Notes: generated by a model from the sequence alone, not told the origin. Positions 5,510-15,671 are shown, numbered from the stretch's first letter. The stretch is DNA of 38,935 nt from Thermodesulfobacteriota bacterium (GCA_040757775.1 JBFLWQ010000026.1:1-38935); one strand, 5' to 3'. Translations and numbers: made by a program.

Positions 5510-7552
5510 ATGGTAAAAAAAGACAGACTCTCTCAAATTAGAAATATAGGTATAATTGCCCACATCGATGCTGGAAAGACTACCATTACAGAAAGAATCC
5601 TGTATTATACCGGTCGCTCTCATAAAATAGGGGAGGTTCATAACGGAGAGGCAACCATGGATTGGATGATTCAGGAGCAGGAGAGGGGAATCACTATAAC
5701 GTCGGCGGTGACTACCTGTAACTGGAAAAACCATGAAATCCATATTATAGATACCCCTGGGCACGTAGATTTTACTATAGAAGTAGAGAGATCTCTCAGG
5801 ATACTTGATGGGGCTGTAGTAGTATTTTGCGCTGTAGGGGGGGTCGAACCGCAATCAGAGACTGTATGGCATCAGGCTGACAAGTACCATGTGCCAAGAG
5901 TAGTCTTTATAAATAAAATGGACAGGGTTGGGGCTGACTTTTTTAGAACTGTTGGGATGATGAAGGACAGATTAGGAGCTAACCCTTTACTCATCCAGCT
6001 ACCCTTTGGAAAAGAGGAGGATTACCAGGGTATAATCGATTTAATCAGGATGAAGAGCATAGTATGGCATAAGGAGACTCTTGGAGCCACTTTTGATGAG
6101 ATGGACATCCCCAAAAGCCTTCTCGACCAGAGTCAGGAGTACAGAGAAAAGCTGATAGAAGCTGTGGCTGAAACCGATGATATCCTGACTGAAAAGTACC
6201 TTAAGGGAGAAATGTTAACCGAGGGCGAAATCAAATCAGCTGTCAGAACTGCGACTATCCGTTATCAGTTGGTGCCCGTGATGTGTGGGGCAGGACTCCG
6301 AAACAAAGGCGTACAGCCGCTTCTGGATTCGGTAGTTGATTTTCTGCCGTCACCTTTGGATGTCCCGCCTATTGAGGGTATAATTCCTGGGAGCGGTGAA
6401 AAGGAGAAACGGTTAAGTAGCGATGACGAACATTTTTCCGCACTGTCCTTCAAGATTATGATGGACCAGGGGCGTAAGATGACCTATTTTCGTGTATATT
6501 CAGGCGTCTTAAAGGCCGAAGCCGAGGTTCTCAATTCCACAAGAGACAAAAGAGAGAGGATTGCCAGAATCCTGAAGATGCATGCCAATAAGAGAGAAAG
6601 GATACCGCTGGTTCGTACAGGGGATATCGTAGCAGCCATGGGACTAAAATATACTACTACCGGTGATACCCTGTGCGATGAAGCCCATCCGATTCTCCTG
6701 GAATCAATAGACACTTACGAACCTGTTATCTCTGTTGCGGTAGAACCGAAAACCAAAGACGACGAGGAGAAGCTGCCCCTTTCTTTAGAGAAGCTGGCGG
6801 AAGAGGACCCTACCTTCAGGGTAAAGTATGATGAGGATACAGGGCAGACAGTTATCTCCGGAATGGGGGAACTCCACCTGGACATATTGGTAAACAGATT
6901 GCTTCTGGACTTTAATGTAAAAGTCAATGTTGGGAGACCACAGGTTGTATACCGGGAGACCATAGAGAAATCCGTTGAAATCGAGGGAAGGTTTGATAAA
7001 GAGATAGATGGGCGACTGCACTTTGGACATCTGTGGTTACGTCTCGAACCTCTGGGCAGGGGAGAGGGGATAAGCTTTATAAATGAACTAAGAGACGGAA
7101 CAATACCCCCTGAATACATACCTGCCATTGAAGAAAGTATTAAGGAATCAGCAGTTAGCGGTGTAAATGGCTATAGGGTAGTGGATATGAAGGTAACCCT
7201 ATTTGACGGTTCCTTTCATGAAACCAACTCCTCAGAACTGGGATACAGGGTCGCCGCATCTATGGCATTTAACAAAGGGGACAGGATGGCAAGCCCGGTA
7301 CTTCTGGAACCTATCATGGAGGTTAATATAGTAGTTCCAGAGGAATTTACAGGAGAGATAATAGGAGACATCAACTCCAGAGGCGGGAAGATAGGGGAAA
7401 TAGCCTCTAAAGGAAAGGTCAAGGCTATCAAATCATTGATCCCTTTAAAAAGGATGTTTGGTTATTCCACTGATTTGAGGTCAGCCAGTCAGGGGCGGGG
7501 AACGTTTTCCATGCAGTTTTCTCAATATGACAAGGTTGCTGAGAAAAGGTGA
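5510..7552 (+). CDS. fusA: Elongation factor G paralogue
   Basis: 680 residues, GTPase of the EF-G family, which drives ribosome translocation or recycling. G motifs: AHIDAGKTT (17-25), RGITITSA (59-66), DTPGH (81-85), NKMD (135-138), then [15 protein letters not shown]. All five EF-G domains are visible, ending with the domain V pattern [20 protein letters not shown]. Domain IV differs from housekeeping EF-G: where the canonical protein has a GGRGQYGHV loop, this has DGRLHFGHL (500-508), and the tip region is reduced. There are no rpsL, rpsG or tuf genes nearby, so it is not in the str operon. I read it as a second EF-G copy; it may still act in translation. It starts immediately after the GerMN gene. 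Confidence 0.88.
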   Translation: MVKKDRLSQIRNIGIIAHIDAGKTTITERILYYTGRSHKIGEVHNGEATMDWMIQEQERGITITSAVTTCNWKNHEIHIIDTPGHVDFTIEVERSLRILDGAVVVFCAVGGVEPQSETVWHQADKYHVPRVVFINKMDRVGADFFRTVGMMKDRLGANPLLIQLPFGKEEDYQGIIDLIRMKSIVWHKETLGATFDEMDIPKSLLDQSQEYREKLIEAVAETDDILTEKYLKGEMLTEGEIKSAVRTATIRYQLVPVMCGAGLRNKGVQPLLDSVVDFLPSPLDVPPIEGIIPGSGEKEKRLSSDDEHFSALSFKIMMDQGRKMTYFRVYSGVLKAEAEVLNSTRDKRERIARILKMHANKRERIPLVRTGDIVAAMGLKYTTTGDTLCDEAHPILLESIDTYEPVISVAVEPKTKDDEEKLPLSLEKLAEEDPTFRVKYDEDTGQTVISGMGELHLDILVNRLLLDFNVKVNVGRPQVVYRETIEKSVEIEGRFDKEIDGRLHFGHLWLRLEPLGRGEGISFINELRDGTIPPEYIPAIEESIKESAVSGVNGYRVVDMKVTLFDGSFHETNSSELGYRVAASMAFNKGDRMASPVLLEPIMEVNIVVPEEFTGEIIGDINSRGGKIGEIASKGKVKAIKSLIPLKRMFGYSTDLRSASQGRGTFSMQFSQYDKVAEKR

Positions 7553-7574
7553 AATGCCATCTATCTATGATCGT

Positions 7575-7649
7575 AAATCGTAAGTCGTGAGTCGTAAATA
7601 AAATAAATAAAAGGTATAACACCTATTCACGATTCACGATTTACGACTT
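7575..7649. repeat. Imperfect inverted repeat of TCGTAA/TCGTGA units after EF-G
   Basis: The left arm 7575-7599 and the right arm 7625-7649 are complementary at about 21 of 25 positions, with the differences all purine transitions on one strand. Each arm is itself a tandem run of the 7-mer TCGTRAR. It starts 22 bp after the EF-G stop and could form a large hairpin that ends that transcript, although it lacks a clear U-run. Confidence 0.5.
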
Positions 7650-7664
7650 CCGGTTTTTGACGAT

Positions 7665-7696
7665 GTTCGCTCTCAGGGGAGTTCTTCAAAGCGAAC
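7665..7696 (+). repeat. Right-end fragment of the structured repeat family
   Basis: TTCGCTCTCAGGGGAGTTCT followed by TCAAAGC matches the right end of the full copies at 14960-15139 and 24067-24263. Only this end is present. GTTCGCT and AGCGAAC at its borders also pair. Confidence 0.55.
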
Positions 7697-7710
7697 TAAT
7701 TAGTTGTAAT

Positions 7711-7869
7711 TGCATGATAATTTGAAAACCATCCCGTTAATGCCTTCTCCCTTCTTTCTTATGAAAAAATTTAACTTGTTTAAAACCAACGTGCCCTCGT
7801 CTCCCCTTACACTTACAAATATGAGACCATAAACTATTTTGAAGAATTAAATATTGTGTCCCCCGAATT
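7711..7869 (-). repeat. Inverted copy of the L...R flanking unit
   Basis: Read on the minus strand this starts with repeat L (7811-7869, about 57 of 59 identical to 1864-1922), continues with about 70 bp that include a near-perfect 26-bp match to 1223-1248 (TTAAATTTTTTCATAAGAAAG), and ends with a diverged repeat R (around 7711-7740). No ORF lies inside. The segment 7870-7925 shows nothing further. Confidence 0.7.
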
Positions 7870-7925
7870 GCCCCGAATTGCCGACCGTATTCAAGGCATG
7901 GTTCTGATGTTGGATATTGACCATA

Positions 7926-8372
7926 TTAGTCTTTGCCAAGAGCTTCCAGGTCTGCTAAATCTCTCTTCCTGCCGACAGCTCGCTTATTGGAAATAAATTC
8001 ATTAAGTCCTATATAGTGGACGACAACATCGCCATATTTGCCCTTGACTCTGTTTGAGGCTACAGCCTCCCAAGTGACGTTGGTGACAGAGGTCACGATG
8101 TCTATTCGGACAGGTGGAACACCAAGCTGGACAACTTTATCTGGATACTGGAAGTCCTTGGTTGTGAGTCCTACTGAACCAAAGCCAAAAGCATCAAGTG
8201 CTTTCATTACTCGCTGAGCGTTGCCCGCATCCGGTCTGACAAAGATGTCAATGTCTCCAGTGTACCTTGGAGCCCCATGAAATGCCAGAGCATAACCGCC
8301 AACAATGACATACTCAACCTTGTGCTCGTTGAATAACTCGAGCAGATCTCTGAAGTCTGGTTGTACTTCCAT
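7926..8372 (-). CDS. Nucleotidyltransferase-fold protein (MNT/AbiEii-like)
   Basis: A 148-residue protein of the pol-beta nucleotidyltransferase superfamily. The signature is VGGYALAFHGAPRYTGDIDI: GG at about 25-26 and the metal-binding D-x-D (DID) about 14 residues later. A third acidic strand is likely in VRIDIVTSV. Short proteins like this are found as the second gene of two-gene cassettes and some act as tRNA- or protein-modifying toxins or antitoxins. The start at 8372 has GAGAGGACA upstream and lies inside the small gene that precedes it (59-bp overlap). It ends LADLEALGKD, the usual end of the family. Confidence 0.85.
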   Translation of the reverse strand: MEVQPDFRDLLELFNEHKVEYVIVGGYALAFHGAPRYTGDIDIFVRPDAGNAQRVMKALDAFGFGSVGLTTKDFQYPDKVVQLGVPPVRIDIVTSVTNVTWEAVASNRVKGKYGDVVVHYIGLNEFISNKRAVGRKRDLADLEALGKD

Positions 8373-8502
8373 GATATTGTCCTCTCAAGTAGTCTACAGT
8401 CGCCACGCGTTCTTCCGGAGGTTTGCTTAGCCAATACTCCAGGTCATCCTTGATAGATGAAGAATCACGTAAGCTTCTCCTGGTAACTATTCGTTTAACC
8501 AT
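8314..8502 (-). CDS. Small partner protein of the nucleotidyltransferase
   Basis: A 62-residue protein read before the nucleotidyltransferase on the minus strand. It has the pattern DLEYWLSKPPEERVATVDYLRGQYHGSTTRLQR, seen in a family of small proteins that sit directly upstream of such transferases (typically D-x-x-Y-W-L-S-x-x-P-E-E-R-L-x-A-V-E-x-L-R-x-Q). The ATG at 8502 follows ACAGGGAT. Its last 59 bp overlap the next gene in a different frame, so the two are probably translationally coupled and function as a pair, possibly an antitoxin. The stretch 8503-8681 before leuS holds no gene. Confidence 0.75.
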   Translation of the reverse strand: MVKRIVTRRSLRDSSSIKDDLEYWLSKPPEERVATVDYLRGQYHGSTTRLQRSARVIQRAQG

Positions 8503-8681
8503 ATCCCTGTGCTCCTTTTATTGGTGCCCTGATCCATACTCCGAACATCAACATAATACTACTTTTCTTGAAGATATGCCACATTTTTTGTTAAGGGAAG
8601 AGAGCAAATTCTCCTTGAAAAGCTTTTATATTTATGCTAGTTAAAGTCTTGTATACTTCTTAACTTGCCGGAGGATTCCAG

Positions 8682-11171
8682 ATGGAAGACAGATACAACC
8701 CCCACCAGATAGAAGAGAAGTGGCAGAGATACTGGGGGGAGAAAGGGTTATTTAAGGTAGTTGAAGACCCTGGAAAGAAAAAATACTATATCCTTGAGAT
8801 GTTTCCCTACCCCTCGGGGAAGATACATATGGGCCACGTTAGAAACTATTCTATAGGCGACGTAGTTGCCCGCTACAAAATGATGAAGGGCTATAATGTG
8901 CTTCATCCGATGGGCTGGGATGCATTCGGGCTGCCTGCTGAGAATGCTGCCATTGGACACAGGGTGCATCCGGCAAAATGGACGTATGACAATATCAGGT
9001 ATATGAGAAGACAGCTAAAAAGGATGGGTTTCAGCTACGATTGGGACAGGGAAATTGCCTCCTGCCATCCCGGATACTATAAGTGGAATCAGTGGTTTTT
9101 CCTCAAGATGTACGAAAGGGGATTGGCTTACAGAAAAAAGTCTTTTGTGAATTGGTGTGAATCATGTAAAACCGTTTTGGCTAATGAACAGGTTGAAGCT
9201 GGCCTTTGCTGGCGTTGTAATACAGAGGTCAGGCAAAAGGAGCTGGAACAGTGGTTTCTAAAGATTACCAGGTACGCAGAGGAACTGTTAAAAGGGTGCG
9301 ATGAACTTTCTGAGGGATGGCCTGAAAAAGTTTTAACTATGCAGAGAAACTGGATTGGCAAGAGCTATGGGGCTGAAGTGGATTTTCCGGTGGCAGATTC
9401 GGATAAGGTCATCAAGGTATTTACCACAAGGCAGGATACCCTTTATGGTGCAACATTTATGAGCCTTGCCCCGGAACATCCCTTTTGTAAGGAGTTGTCA
9501 GCCGGTACCACTCAGGAAAAAGATGTTTTAGACTTCATCTCTCAGGTGTCCAGGGAAGACAAAATAGAGCGTACAGCAGAAGATGTAGAGAAGAAGGGGG
9601 TCTTTACCGGAAGGTATGCTATTAACCCCTTCACAAATGATATGATTCCGATATGGGTAGCCAACTTTGTCTTGATGGAATACGGTACCGGTGCCGTTAT
9701 GGCAGTACCTGCACATGACCAGAGGGATCTTGACTTTGCCAGAAAATATAATATCCCTGTGAAGGTAGTAATCCATCCTTACGACGGTACCCTGGATGAA
9801 GATACGATGACCGAAGCCTATGTAGAAGAAGGGTATCTGGTAAATTCAGGTCAGTTCAACGGGATGAACAGCATAGAGGCATTGGACAGGATAGGAGAAT
9901 ACCTGGAAGGGAAAGGAATTGGCAGAAGGACTGTGAATTATCGTATCAGGGACTGGGGTGTGTCCAGACAGAGATATTGGGGAACACCGATCCCAATGAT
10001 TTACTGTGATAAATGCGGCATTGTTCCTGTGCCGTATGAGCAGCTTCCCGTCATATTGCCTGTTGATATAGACTTCAGAGGAGATGGCAGATCTCCCCTG
10101 CCTGAGGCAGAGTCTTTCCTTTTTACCGTTTGTCCCAAGTGCAATAGCAGAGCCAGAAGAGAGACAGATACACTGGATACCTTTGTCTGCTCCTCGTGGT
10201 ATTTCGATAGATATACCTGTCCGAGATACGATAAAGCTCCTCTAGACAAAAAGGCTGTAAATTACTGGATGCCCGTTGATCAGTACATTGGCGGAATTGA
10301 ACATGCCATCCTCCACCTGTTATACTCCCGTTTCTTTACCATGGTACTTCGGGATATAGATCTTCTCGAGGTTGGAGAACCATACAATAGTCTTCTGACG
10401 CAGGGAATGGTTATAAAGGATGGGGCGAAGATGGCCAAATCCAAGGGCAATGTGGTTGATCCAAACGATATAATAGATAAGTATGGAGCGGACACAACCC
10501 GTTTGTTTATCCTCTTTACATCCCCGCCGGAGAGAGACCTTGATTGGAGTGACCAGGGGGTAGAGGGGGCATTTAGATTTATCAACAGGGTCTGGCGACT
10601 GGTGATAGGAAATCTGGAAAAGATTAAGGATGCCTCCCTTTATGAGAGTGGGGGATCTCTCCCCGACAACTTGAGGAATCTGCGACGCAAAACCCATCAG
10701 ACAATAAAGAAGGTAACAGAGGACATAGAAGACAGGTTTCACTTCAACACAGCGATCAGCGCTATTATGGAGCTGGTCAATGCCATCTACCAGTTCGACA
10801 TAGAGAATGAAAAGGAATCTATTTCTCTCTCTGTACTGAGAGAGGCAATAGAGACGGTGATTATACTCCTTTCTCCGGTAGCGCCTCACATTTGCGAAGA
10901 ATTGTGGGAAAAATTGGGAAAAAAAGAGAGCATCATTAAGGTTCCATGGCCATCTTACAATGAAGAGATTATCAGAGAGGATGAAATACTGATAGTTGTC
11001 CAGATAAACGGTAAATTAAGAAGTAAAGTCAATGTTATTGCCTCTTCCCGCGAAGACGAGATCAAGAGAGCGGCACTCGATGTCCCCAGGGTAAAGGAAC
11101 TCCTGAGGGATAATGAGATAAGAAGGATTATCTTTGTTCCAGGTAAATTGGTAAACATAGTAACAAACTGA
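8682..11171 (+). CDS. leuS: Leucyl-tRNA synthetase
   Basis: 829 residues, class Ia synthetase charging tRNA-Leu. HIGH motif as HMGH (49-52) within [19 protein letters not shown] motif as KMAKS (583-587). The CP1 editing domain is present ([16 protein letters not shown] and [15 protein letters not shown]), with Gln in the TTRPDT motif position. Two cysteine pairs form the zinc ribbons CESCKTV...CWRC and CDKCG...CPKC. The C-terminal anticodon-binding and tail domains are complete ([11 protein letters not shown]). Usual length is 800-880. The ATG has GGAGG at good spacing (CCGGAGGATTCCAG). The next gene starts 27 bp after its stop. Confidence 0.98.
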   Translation: MEDRYNPHQIEEKWQRYWGEKGLFKVVEDPGKKKYYILEMFPYPSGKIHMGHVRNYSIGDVVARYKMMKGYNVLHPMGWDAFGLPAENAAIGHRVHPAKWTYDNIRYMRRQLKRMGFSYDWDREIASCHPGYYKWNQWFFLKMYERGLAYRKKSFVNWCESCKTVLANEQVEAGLCWRCNTEVRQKELEQWFLKITRYAEELLKGCDELSEGWPEKVLTMQRNWIGKSYGAEVDFPVADSDKVIKVFTTRQDTLYGATFMSLAPEHPFCKELSAGTTQEKDVLDFISQVSREDKIERTAEDVEKKGVFTGRYAINPFTNDMIPIWVANFVLMEYGTGAVMAVPAHDQRDLDFARKYNIPVKVVIHPYDGTLDEDTMTEAYVEEGYLVNSGQFNGMNSIEALDRIGEYLEGKGIGRRTVNYRIRDWGVSRQRYWGTPIPMIYCDKCGIVPVPYEQLPVILPVDIDFRGDGRSPLPEAESFLFTVCPKCNSRARRETDTLDTFVCSSWYFDRYTCPRYDKAPLDKKAVNYWMPVDQYIGGIEHAILHLLYSRFFTMVLRDIDLLEVGEPYNSLLTQGMVIKDGAKMAKSKGNVVDPNDIIDKYGADTTRLFILFTSPPERDLDWSDQGVEGAFRFINRVWRLVIGNLEKIKDASLYESGGSLPDNLRNLRRKTHQTIKKVTEDIEDRFHFNTAISAIMELVNAIYQFDIENEKESISLSVLREAIETVIILLSPVAPHICEELWEKLGKKESIIKVPWPSYNEEIIREDEILIVVQINGKLRSKVNVIASSREDEIKRAALDVPRVKELLRDNEIRRIIFVPGKLVNIVTN

Positions 11172-11197
11172 CCCCAAACTTGACGGAGGTTAAGACC

Positions 11198-13933
11198 ATG
11201 AAGGCAAGATTCTTAAACATCCTGGGCATTTTGTTGATCTTTACCGTCTCTGGTTGTGTATCCACCAAAACTACCCAGATCGCCCCTCAGATTAGCGAGC
11301 TTTTTAAAGGAAAGTACAAAGTAAGCGATTACATGGAAGGACATCAGCCAAAAACAGTAGCTGTCCTGCCTTTTGTAAATAAGACCAAAAGCGATGAGGC
11401 ATTTGAGATAGTGAGAAAGAGCTTCTACAACCACTTCAGTTCCCTGCCTTATGTTGATAGAGAACTGTATAAGGTTGATGAGCTATTAAAGAAGGCAGGC
11501 GTGGATACCCCTGAGAAAGTAGCCCAGAGTGACAGTAAAAAGCTTGGGGACATATTAAATACTGATGCTGTCATCTATGGAGAGATAACCCACTATGACA
11601 GGATCTTTGCCGGAGTTTATTCCCAGATAGCTGTAGGAGCTCATGTGCGGATGGTCGACGTAAAGACAAACAATCTCCTCTGGGAAGCCGAAAATGTTAC
11701 CAGAAAACACCAGGGAGGAATATCCACCACCCCTGTGGGACTGATCTTGACGGCTATTTCTGCTGCTATGAATGTTCGACAAATCGAACTGCTTCGAGCA
11801 GGAGATGACCTTTTCAGGGACATGATAAAGACCCTCCCTGCACCGACCATCGCAGAGTCATTGAGACCTCCGATAATAACTATATTGGTTCAGGATACCG
11901 CAGGTCTTCCTAAAAAAGTTGGAGATACTATAAAGGTTGCCATGGAAGGAGATTCTAAGAAACAGGCATCGTTTGACATAGGGGATTTCAAAAAAGGGAT
12001 AGCTATGAGGGAGGTAGAACCCGGCAGCTATGTAGGAATCTATCAGGTGATGCCTAAGGATAATGTCACTGATGCTGTAATAACCGGTTACTTATCCGAT
12101 GATGCAGGAAATACAGCCAAATGGATAGATGTATTAGGTACGGTAACCATTGATACGGAACCCCCGGCAATACCAAAGGAGCTTTCATCCTTTGGAAGGG
12201 ATGGGTTGGTTAGCCTGAAATGGGATAAGAATACTGAACACGACCTTGCCAGGTATAAGGTGTACAGGAGCACATCCCCGTTAAGCGGCTATACAGAAGT
12301 TGTATCTACTGAATTTACAGAATTTCAGGACAAGGGTATTCAAAATCTCACGACTTACTACTACAAACTCGCTGCCTTGGACAAGACCGGTAATGAAAGC
12401 AAGATGTCAGAATATATAACAGGGGTACCGGTAAGCCCCGGGCCCACACCGGTTAGGGGAAACATTTCCCAGGATACAATATGGTATGCTGGTGCGAGCC
12501 CTTATATAGTCGAGGATCAAATCACGGTTATGGATAAGGCAACCTTAACCGTTGAACCCGGGACCATTGTAAAGTCCAGGGGTCCAAGCATCCATATCTA
12601 TGGAAAGCTCAGTGCCAAGGGTAAACAAAACGGTATGATTACCTTTGAGGGGATGGACAAGAATCGTTGGGACGGAATTGTCTTTCAGAAGACCAAGGAA
12701 AAAGAGAGTGCTGTTGAATATACACAGATCAGGGGGGCAGTTACAGGGATAACCCTCTTCTCATCCTCACCGAAAATATCCAATAATGACATCTCTAAAA
12801 ACGATACCGGTTTGAGTATAAGCGACCCGTTTTCTGCACCAGAGATCAAAAACAACGTAATTTCAGAAAACAAGGGGACGGGCGTCCTGGCCTTGGCAGG
12901 TGCAAATCCTGTATTGGAAAGGAATGAAATAAAACACAATGGAAAGGAAGGCATTGTCTCTGAAAACTCTTCACCTATCATCTCCCATAACACCATTTCA
13001 AACAACGGAACCTACGGAATAAAGGCTTTTTTATCATCTCCAAAGGTTATAGAGAACAATATACACGATAACGGGAAGTTTGAGTTCTACAATTCAGACC
13101 CCAAAGGTGAGGCCATAAATGCCAATAATAACTGGTGGGGAAGCCGTGATATATCAAAGATAGTATCCGGCATCTCAGGAAAAGTGGACTACAGGACATC
13201 CCTGGATGCCCCATATCCAGATGGCAAGCCCTTTGAGTTATCAATACTAAAAGGGCCTTTGAGTGGCAGCATAACCAAGGACTCATACCTGACAGTTGCC
13301 AACAGTCCCTATGTCATTGAGGGTAAACTCGTTATAGACAATGGTGCTACCTTAACGGTTGAACAAGGTGTTACCCTTAAATACAACAGCGGTGATATAA
13401 GCATAATAGTTAAAAATGGAGCTATAAATGCCAAAGGCACCAAAGAGGAGATGATTACCTTTACCTCCAACAGTTCCTCACCCTCTGCAGGTGATTATGG
13501 CAGTGCAATAAAATTTGAAGAAAAGACAACACTTTCCAGCTTTTTCAAATATTGTATCTTTGAGTATGCAGCCATTGCCTTTGTAATCCGTTATGGGACG
13601 CCGGATATAACTTACAGCCTGATTACAAATAATTCCCAAAGCGGGATAAATATAATGAACGACTCTGCCCCCAAGATATTTTACAATACCATATCCAACA
13701 ATACGGGTACCGGTGGGATTGTGTCCATGGGCATGTCAAAGCCAAAAATAAACAACAACAACATTATTGACAATCCATTTGCAATCCAGAGTTCTTCTAG
13801 CATCTTTATAGATGCAAGAAAAAACTGGTGGGGGTCATCTCCACCGAATGAATCGTTGTTTTTAGGCAATGTTAACTATAAACCATGGTTGAATGAGACC
13901 GAAAAAGAGGCATTCTCCGGGAGGCAAAAATGA
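11198..13933 (+). CDS. Chimeric lipoprotein: GNA1162-like, FN3, two beta-helix modules
   Basis: 911 residues. The ATG at 11198 follows GACGGAGGTTAAG; a TTG at 11180 is weaker. Residues 1-20 are a lipoprotein signal with lipobox VSGC, so the protein is lipid-anchored. Residues about 35-220 resemble the DUF799/GNA1162 lipoproteins (KTVAVLPFVNKTKSDEAFE, DAVIYGEITHYDR, NNLLWEAENVT). A fibronectin type III domain follows (about 325-405: PAIPKELSSFGRDGLVSLKW, YKVYRSTS, TTYYYKLAALDKTGNES). The second half is two right-handed beta-helix (PbH1/NosD-like) modules, each with N-x-I-x-x-N repeats and each closing with NNWWGS / KNWWGS. Role unknown; a surface or periplasmic scaffold is likely. It overlaps the next gene by 4 bp. 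Confidence 0.85.
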   Translation: MKARFLNILGILLIFTVSGCVSTKTTQIAPQISELFKGKYKVSDYMEGHQPKTVAVLPFVNKTKSDEAFEIVRKSFYNHFSSLPYVDRELYKVDELLKKAGVDTPEKVAQSDSKKLGDILNTDAVIYGEITHYDRIFAGVYSQIAVGAHVRMVDVKTNNLLWEAENVTRKHQGGISTTPVGLILTAISAAMNVRQIELLRAGDDLFRDMIKTLPAPTIAESLRPPIITILVQDTAGLPKKVGDTIKVAMEGDSKKQASFDIGDFKKGIAMREVEPGSYVGIYQVMPKDNVTDAVITGYLSDDAGNTAKWIDVLGTVTIDTEPPAIPKELSSFGRDGLVSLKWDKNTEHDLARYKVYRSTSPLSGYTEVVSTEFTEFQDKGIQNLTTYYYKLAALDKTGNESKMSEYITGVPVSPGPTPVRGNISQDTIWYAGASPYIVEDQITVMDKATLTVEPGTIVKSRGPSIHIYGKLSAKGKQNGMITFEGMDKNRWDGIVFQKTKEKESAVEYTQIRGAVTGITLFSSSPKISNNDISKNDTGLSISDPFSAPEIKNNVISENKGTGVLALAGANPVLERNEIKHNGKEGIVSENSSPIISHNTISNNGTYGIKAFLSSPKVIENNIHDNGKFEFYNSDPKGEAINANNNWWGSRDISKIVSGISGKVDYRTSLDAPYPDGKPFELSILKGPLSGSITKDSYLTVANSPYVIEGKLVIDNGATLTVEQGVTLKYNSGDISIIVKNGAINAKGTKEEMITFTSNSSSPSAGDYGSAIKFEEKTTLSSFFKYCIFEYAAIAFVIRYGTPDITYSLITNNSQSGINIMNDSAPKIFYNTISNNTGTGGIVSMGMSKPKINNNNIIDNPFAIQSSSSIFIDARKNWWGSSPPNESLFLGNVNYKPWLNETEKEAFSGRQK

Positions 13934-14898
13934 AAAGAATAACTGCTTTTTTGATTCCATTTTTCATAATTTTATTTTGCAGTAATATCTTCGGAGGCGA
14001 TGTTGAACTCATAGAACCCCTTGGAACCAATGGCAGTATAAACTGGACATCCGGTATTATCATTGCAAAGGGTAGTGGTGCCCCATCTCCAGATGCGCAG
14101 AATCCTGCTCAGGGGAGGATATTGGCCAAGAGGGCTGCTATATCTGACGCGAGAAGAAATCTTCTGGAAACATTGGAAGGGGTGAGAGTTGCTTCTACTA
14201 CTGTTGTAAAAGAATATATGGTAGAAAATGATGTTATAAAAACAAGGGTGCAAGGTATCATAAAAGGGTCAAAGGTTACAGATACAAAGTATATGTCTGA
14301 TGGATCAGTGGAAGTTACAGTCAGTATGAGTATCAAAGGGGATTTGTTAAGCCTGTTTTTAAAGCCGGTAGAGAAGAAGGCAATGGCACCGGTAAAGGTC
14401 ATAAAGGGGGATATTCCTAAACCGGAAGCAGTGCCTGAGAAACCAGTTGCTGAACCTGTCCCTGATGTTAAAGAGCCATCTGAATCTAAAGCAGCTAAGA
14501 CAGAGGAACCAAAAGCAGAAGAGCCAAAAGCAGAAGAACCCCCCCCTTTAAAGTTGCCGGATTATACCGGGCTTGTTGTAGACGCCAGAGCATTAAAGCT
14601 GAAGCCTGCGCTAATCCCCAGAATTCTTGAATTATCAGGGAAAGAGCTTTACCATACCAATGTGGCATCCCAGGAGGGAGCTGCTGAAAATGGAGTGGCT
14701 TTGTACTCAAGGGACCTGACTGCTGCCCAGACCAATCCAAGGGTTGCAGATAATCCTGTTACCCTGAAGCCAGTAAGTGTAAGCGATAAAAGCCCCTCTG
14801 ACATAGTGATGAGTGACAAGGATGCAGAAATACTGAAGGCTATAATCAAGCAGAAGGGCTTCTTAAACCAATGCAGGGTGATGATTGTAATTGATTAA
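13930..14898 (+). CDS. LPP20-like secreted protein with Pro/Glu-rich linker
   Basis: 322 residues, starting in the ATGA overlap with the previous gene, so the two are coupled and probably act together. Residues 1-22 are a signal peptide (ITAFLIPFFIILFCSNIFGG), with no clear lipobox. Residues about 35-135 match the LPP20/FlgT N-terminal type (GIIIAKGSGAPSP, then QGRILAKRAAISDARRNLLE, then a strand region with VTVSMSIKGDL). A linker follows (about 160-200), rich in Pro and Glu with a tandem EEPKA. The C-terminal part (LPDYTGLVVDARALKLKPAL) resembles the domain that follows LPP20 units in other outer-membrane-associated proteins. A role in the outer membrane or periplasm is likely; the exact function is not known. 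Confidence 0.8.
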   Translation: MKRITAFLIPFFIILFCSNIFGGDVELIEPLGTNGSINWTSGIIIAKGSGAPSPDAQNPAQGRILAKRAAISDARRNLLETLEGVRVASTTVVKEYMVENDVIKTRVQGIIKGSKVTDTKYMSDGSVEVTVSMSIKGDLLSLFLKPVEKKAMAPVKVIKGDIPKPEAVPEKPVAEPVPDVKEPSESKAAKTEEPKAEEPKAEEPPPLKLPDYTGLVVDARALKLKPALIPRILELSGKELYHTNVASQEGAAENGVALYSRDLTAAQTNPRVADNPVTLKPVSVSDKSPSDIVMSDKDAEILKAIIKQKGFLNQCRVMIVID

Positions 14899-14959
14899 AC
14901 TGCAAAGCTAAAACAGGACTATCTTATGCAACCCTCCAGAGAAGGAAAGATATAAGAGC

Positions 14960-15139
14960 GTTGAAAAAACTCCCCTTTTCGCTTCAGCATACATTTTTTG
15001 ACCCATCTAAGCTCGCTCCATTGAAAATTCACAAACTCCCCCTTTGGGCTCAACCATGTGAATTTTCTACATTACGCTCGCCCAGGTGGGTTCCCCAAAA
15101 AATCTATGAATTCGCTCTCAGGGAACTTCTTCAAAGCTT
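14960..15139 (+). repeat. Structured repeat, copy A
   Basis: An imperfect palindrome with nested stems: outer ATTTTTTGACCCA (14993-15005) with TGGGTTCCCCAAAAAAT (15087-15103); middle GAAAATTCACA (15023-15033) with TGTGAATTTTC (15057-15067), a perfect 11-bp stem; tip CCC/GGG. Its right end is GGAACTTCTTCAAAGCTT. It matches 24067-24263 closely and 20426-20612 more distantly. It reads through in frame into lptE, giving a false 63-residue extension. The 60 bp before it (14899-14959) hold nothing recognisable. Confidence 0.85.
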
Positions 15140-15149
15140 TAGGCAGGTT

Positions 15150-15671
15150 ATGCAAAGGCTTTGTATATACAGCGTATTAATTGCAATATTGATAATATCC
15201 TTCTCTGCATGTGGATACCATTTTACCGGAAAAAGAGGAACGGTAACCCGGGATGTCAAGACAATAGCCGTTCCATTCTTTGCCAATAAGACTTTTGAAC
15301 CTGGGATTGAAAGCCTTTTTACAGATGCCCTTATCGAAGAGTTTTTAAAAAGGGGGAATGTGGATGTTTCAAAAGGAGACAACCCTGATGCAACTGTAAT
15401 CGGAACAATCAAATCGTTTAAAGAGTCTCCCGTATCTTTTGACAGAAACGACAGGACATTGGAATACAGGGCAACCGTCACGTTGGATATATCCCTGAAG
15501 AGAAACAATGATGGGATGATCATATGGAAATCCTCAGATCTCTCAGGTTACCATGAGTATACAGTTTCATCAAACACAGCCACTACCTATAACAATAAGA
15601 TAGGGGCAATAAAAAAGATAGCAGAAGATATGGCAGAGGAGATCCACAATATGATCTTCGAAGATTTTTAG
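15150..15671 (+). CDS. lptE: LPS-assembly lipoprotein LptE
   Basis: 173 residues from the ATG at 15150. The signal peptide (MQRLCIYSVLIAILIISFSA) ends at a lipobox SFSAC followed directly by GYHF, the hallmark of LptE (C-G-Y-x-[FL]). The body reads VKTIAVPFFANKTFEPGIES, then FTDALIEEFLKRGNVDV, TVIGTIKSFKESPVSF and YRATVTLDISLK, the usual order for the family. LptE plugs the LptD barrel and completes LPS export to the outer membrane. An upstream TTG (14961) gives a longer frame, but those residues come from repeat copy A and would abolish the signal peptide. LptE next to holA after leuS is a common order in Gram-negatives. Confidence 0.93.
   Translation: MQRLCIYSVLIAILIISFSACGYHFTGKRGTVTRDVKTIAVPFFANKTFEPGIESLFTDALIEEFLKRGNVDVSKGDNPDATVIGTIKSFKESPVSFDRNDRTLEYRATVTLDISLKRNNDGMIIWKSSDLSGYHEYTVSSNTATTYNNKIGAIKKIAEDMAEEIHNMIFEDF

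Noticed and set aside
7575-7649. CRISPR-like array
   Set aside because: The 7-mer units are contiguous with no spacers.
14961-15149. N-terminal extension of LptE
   Set aside because: It is encoded by the structured repeat and would precede the signal peptide; the ATG at 15150 gives a normal lipoprotein start.
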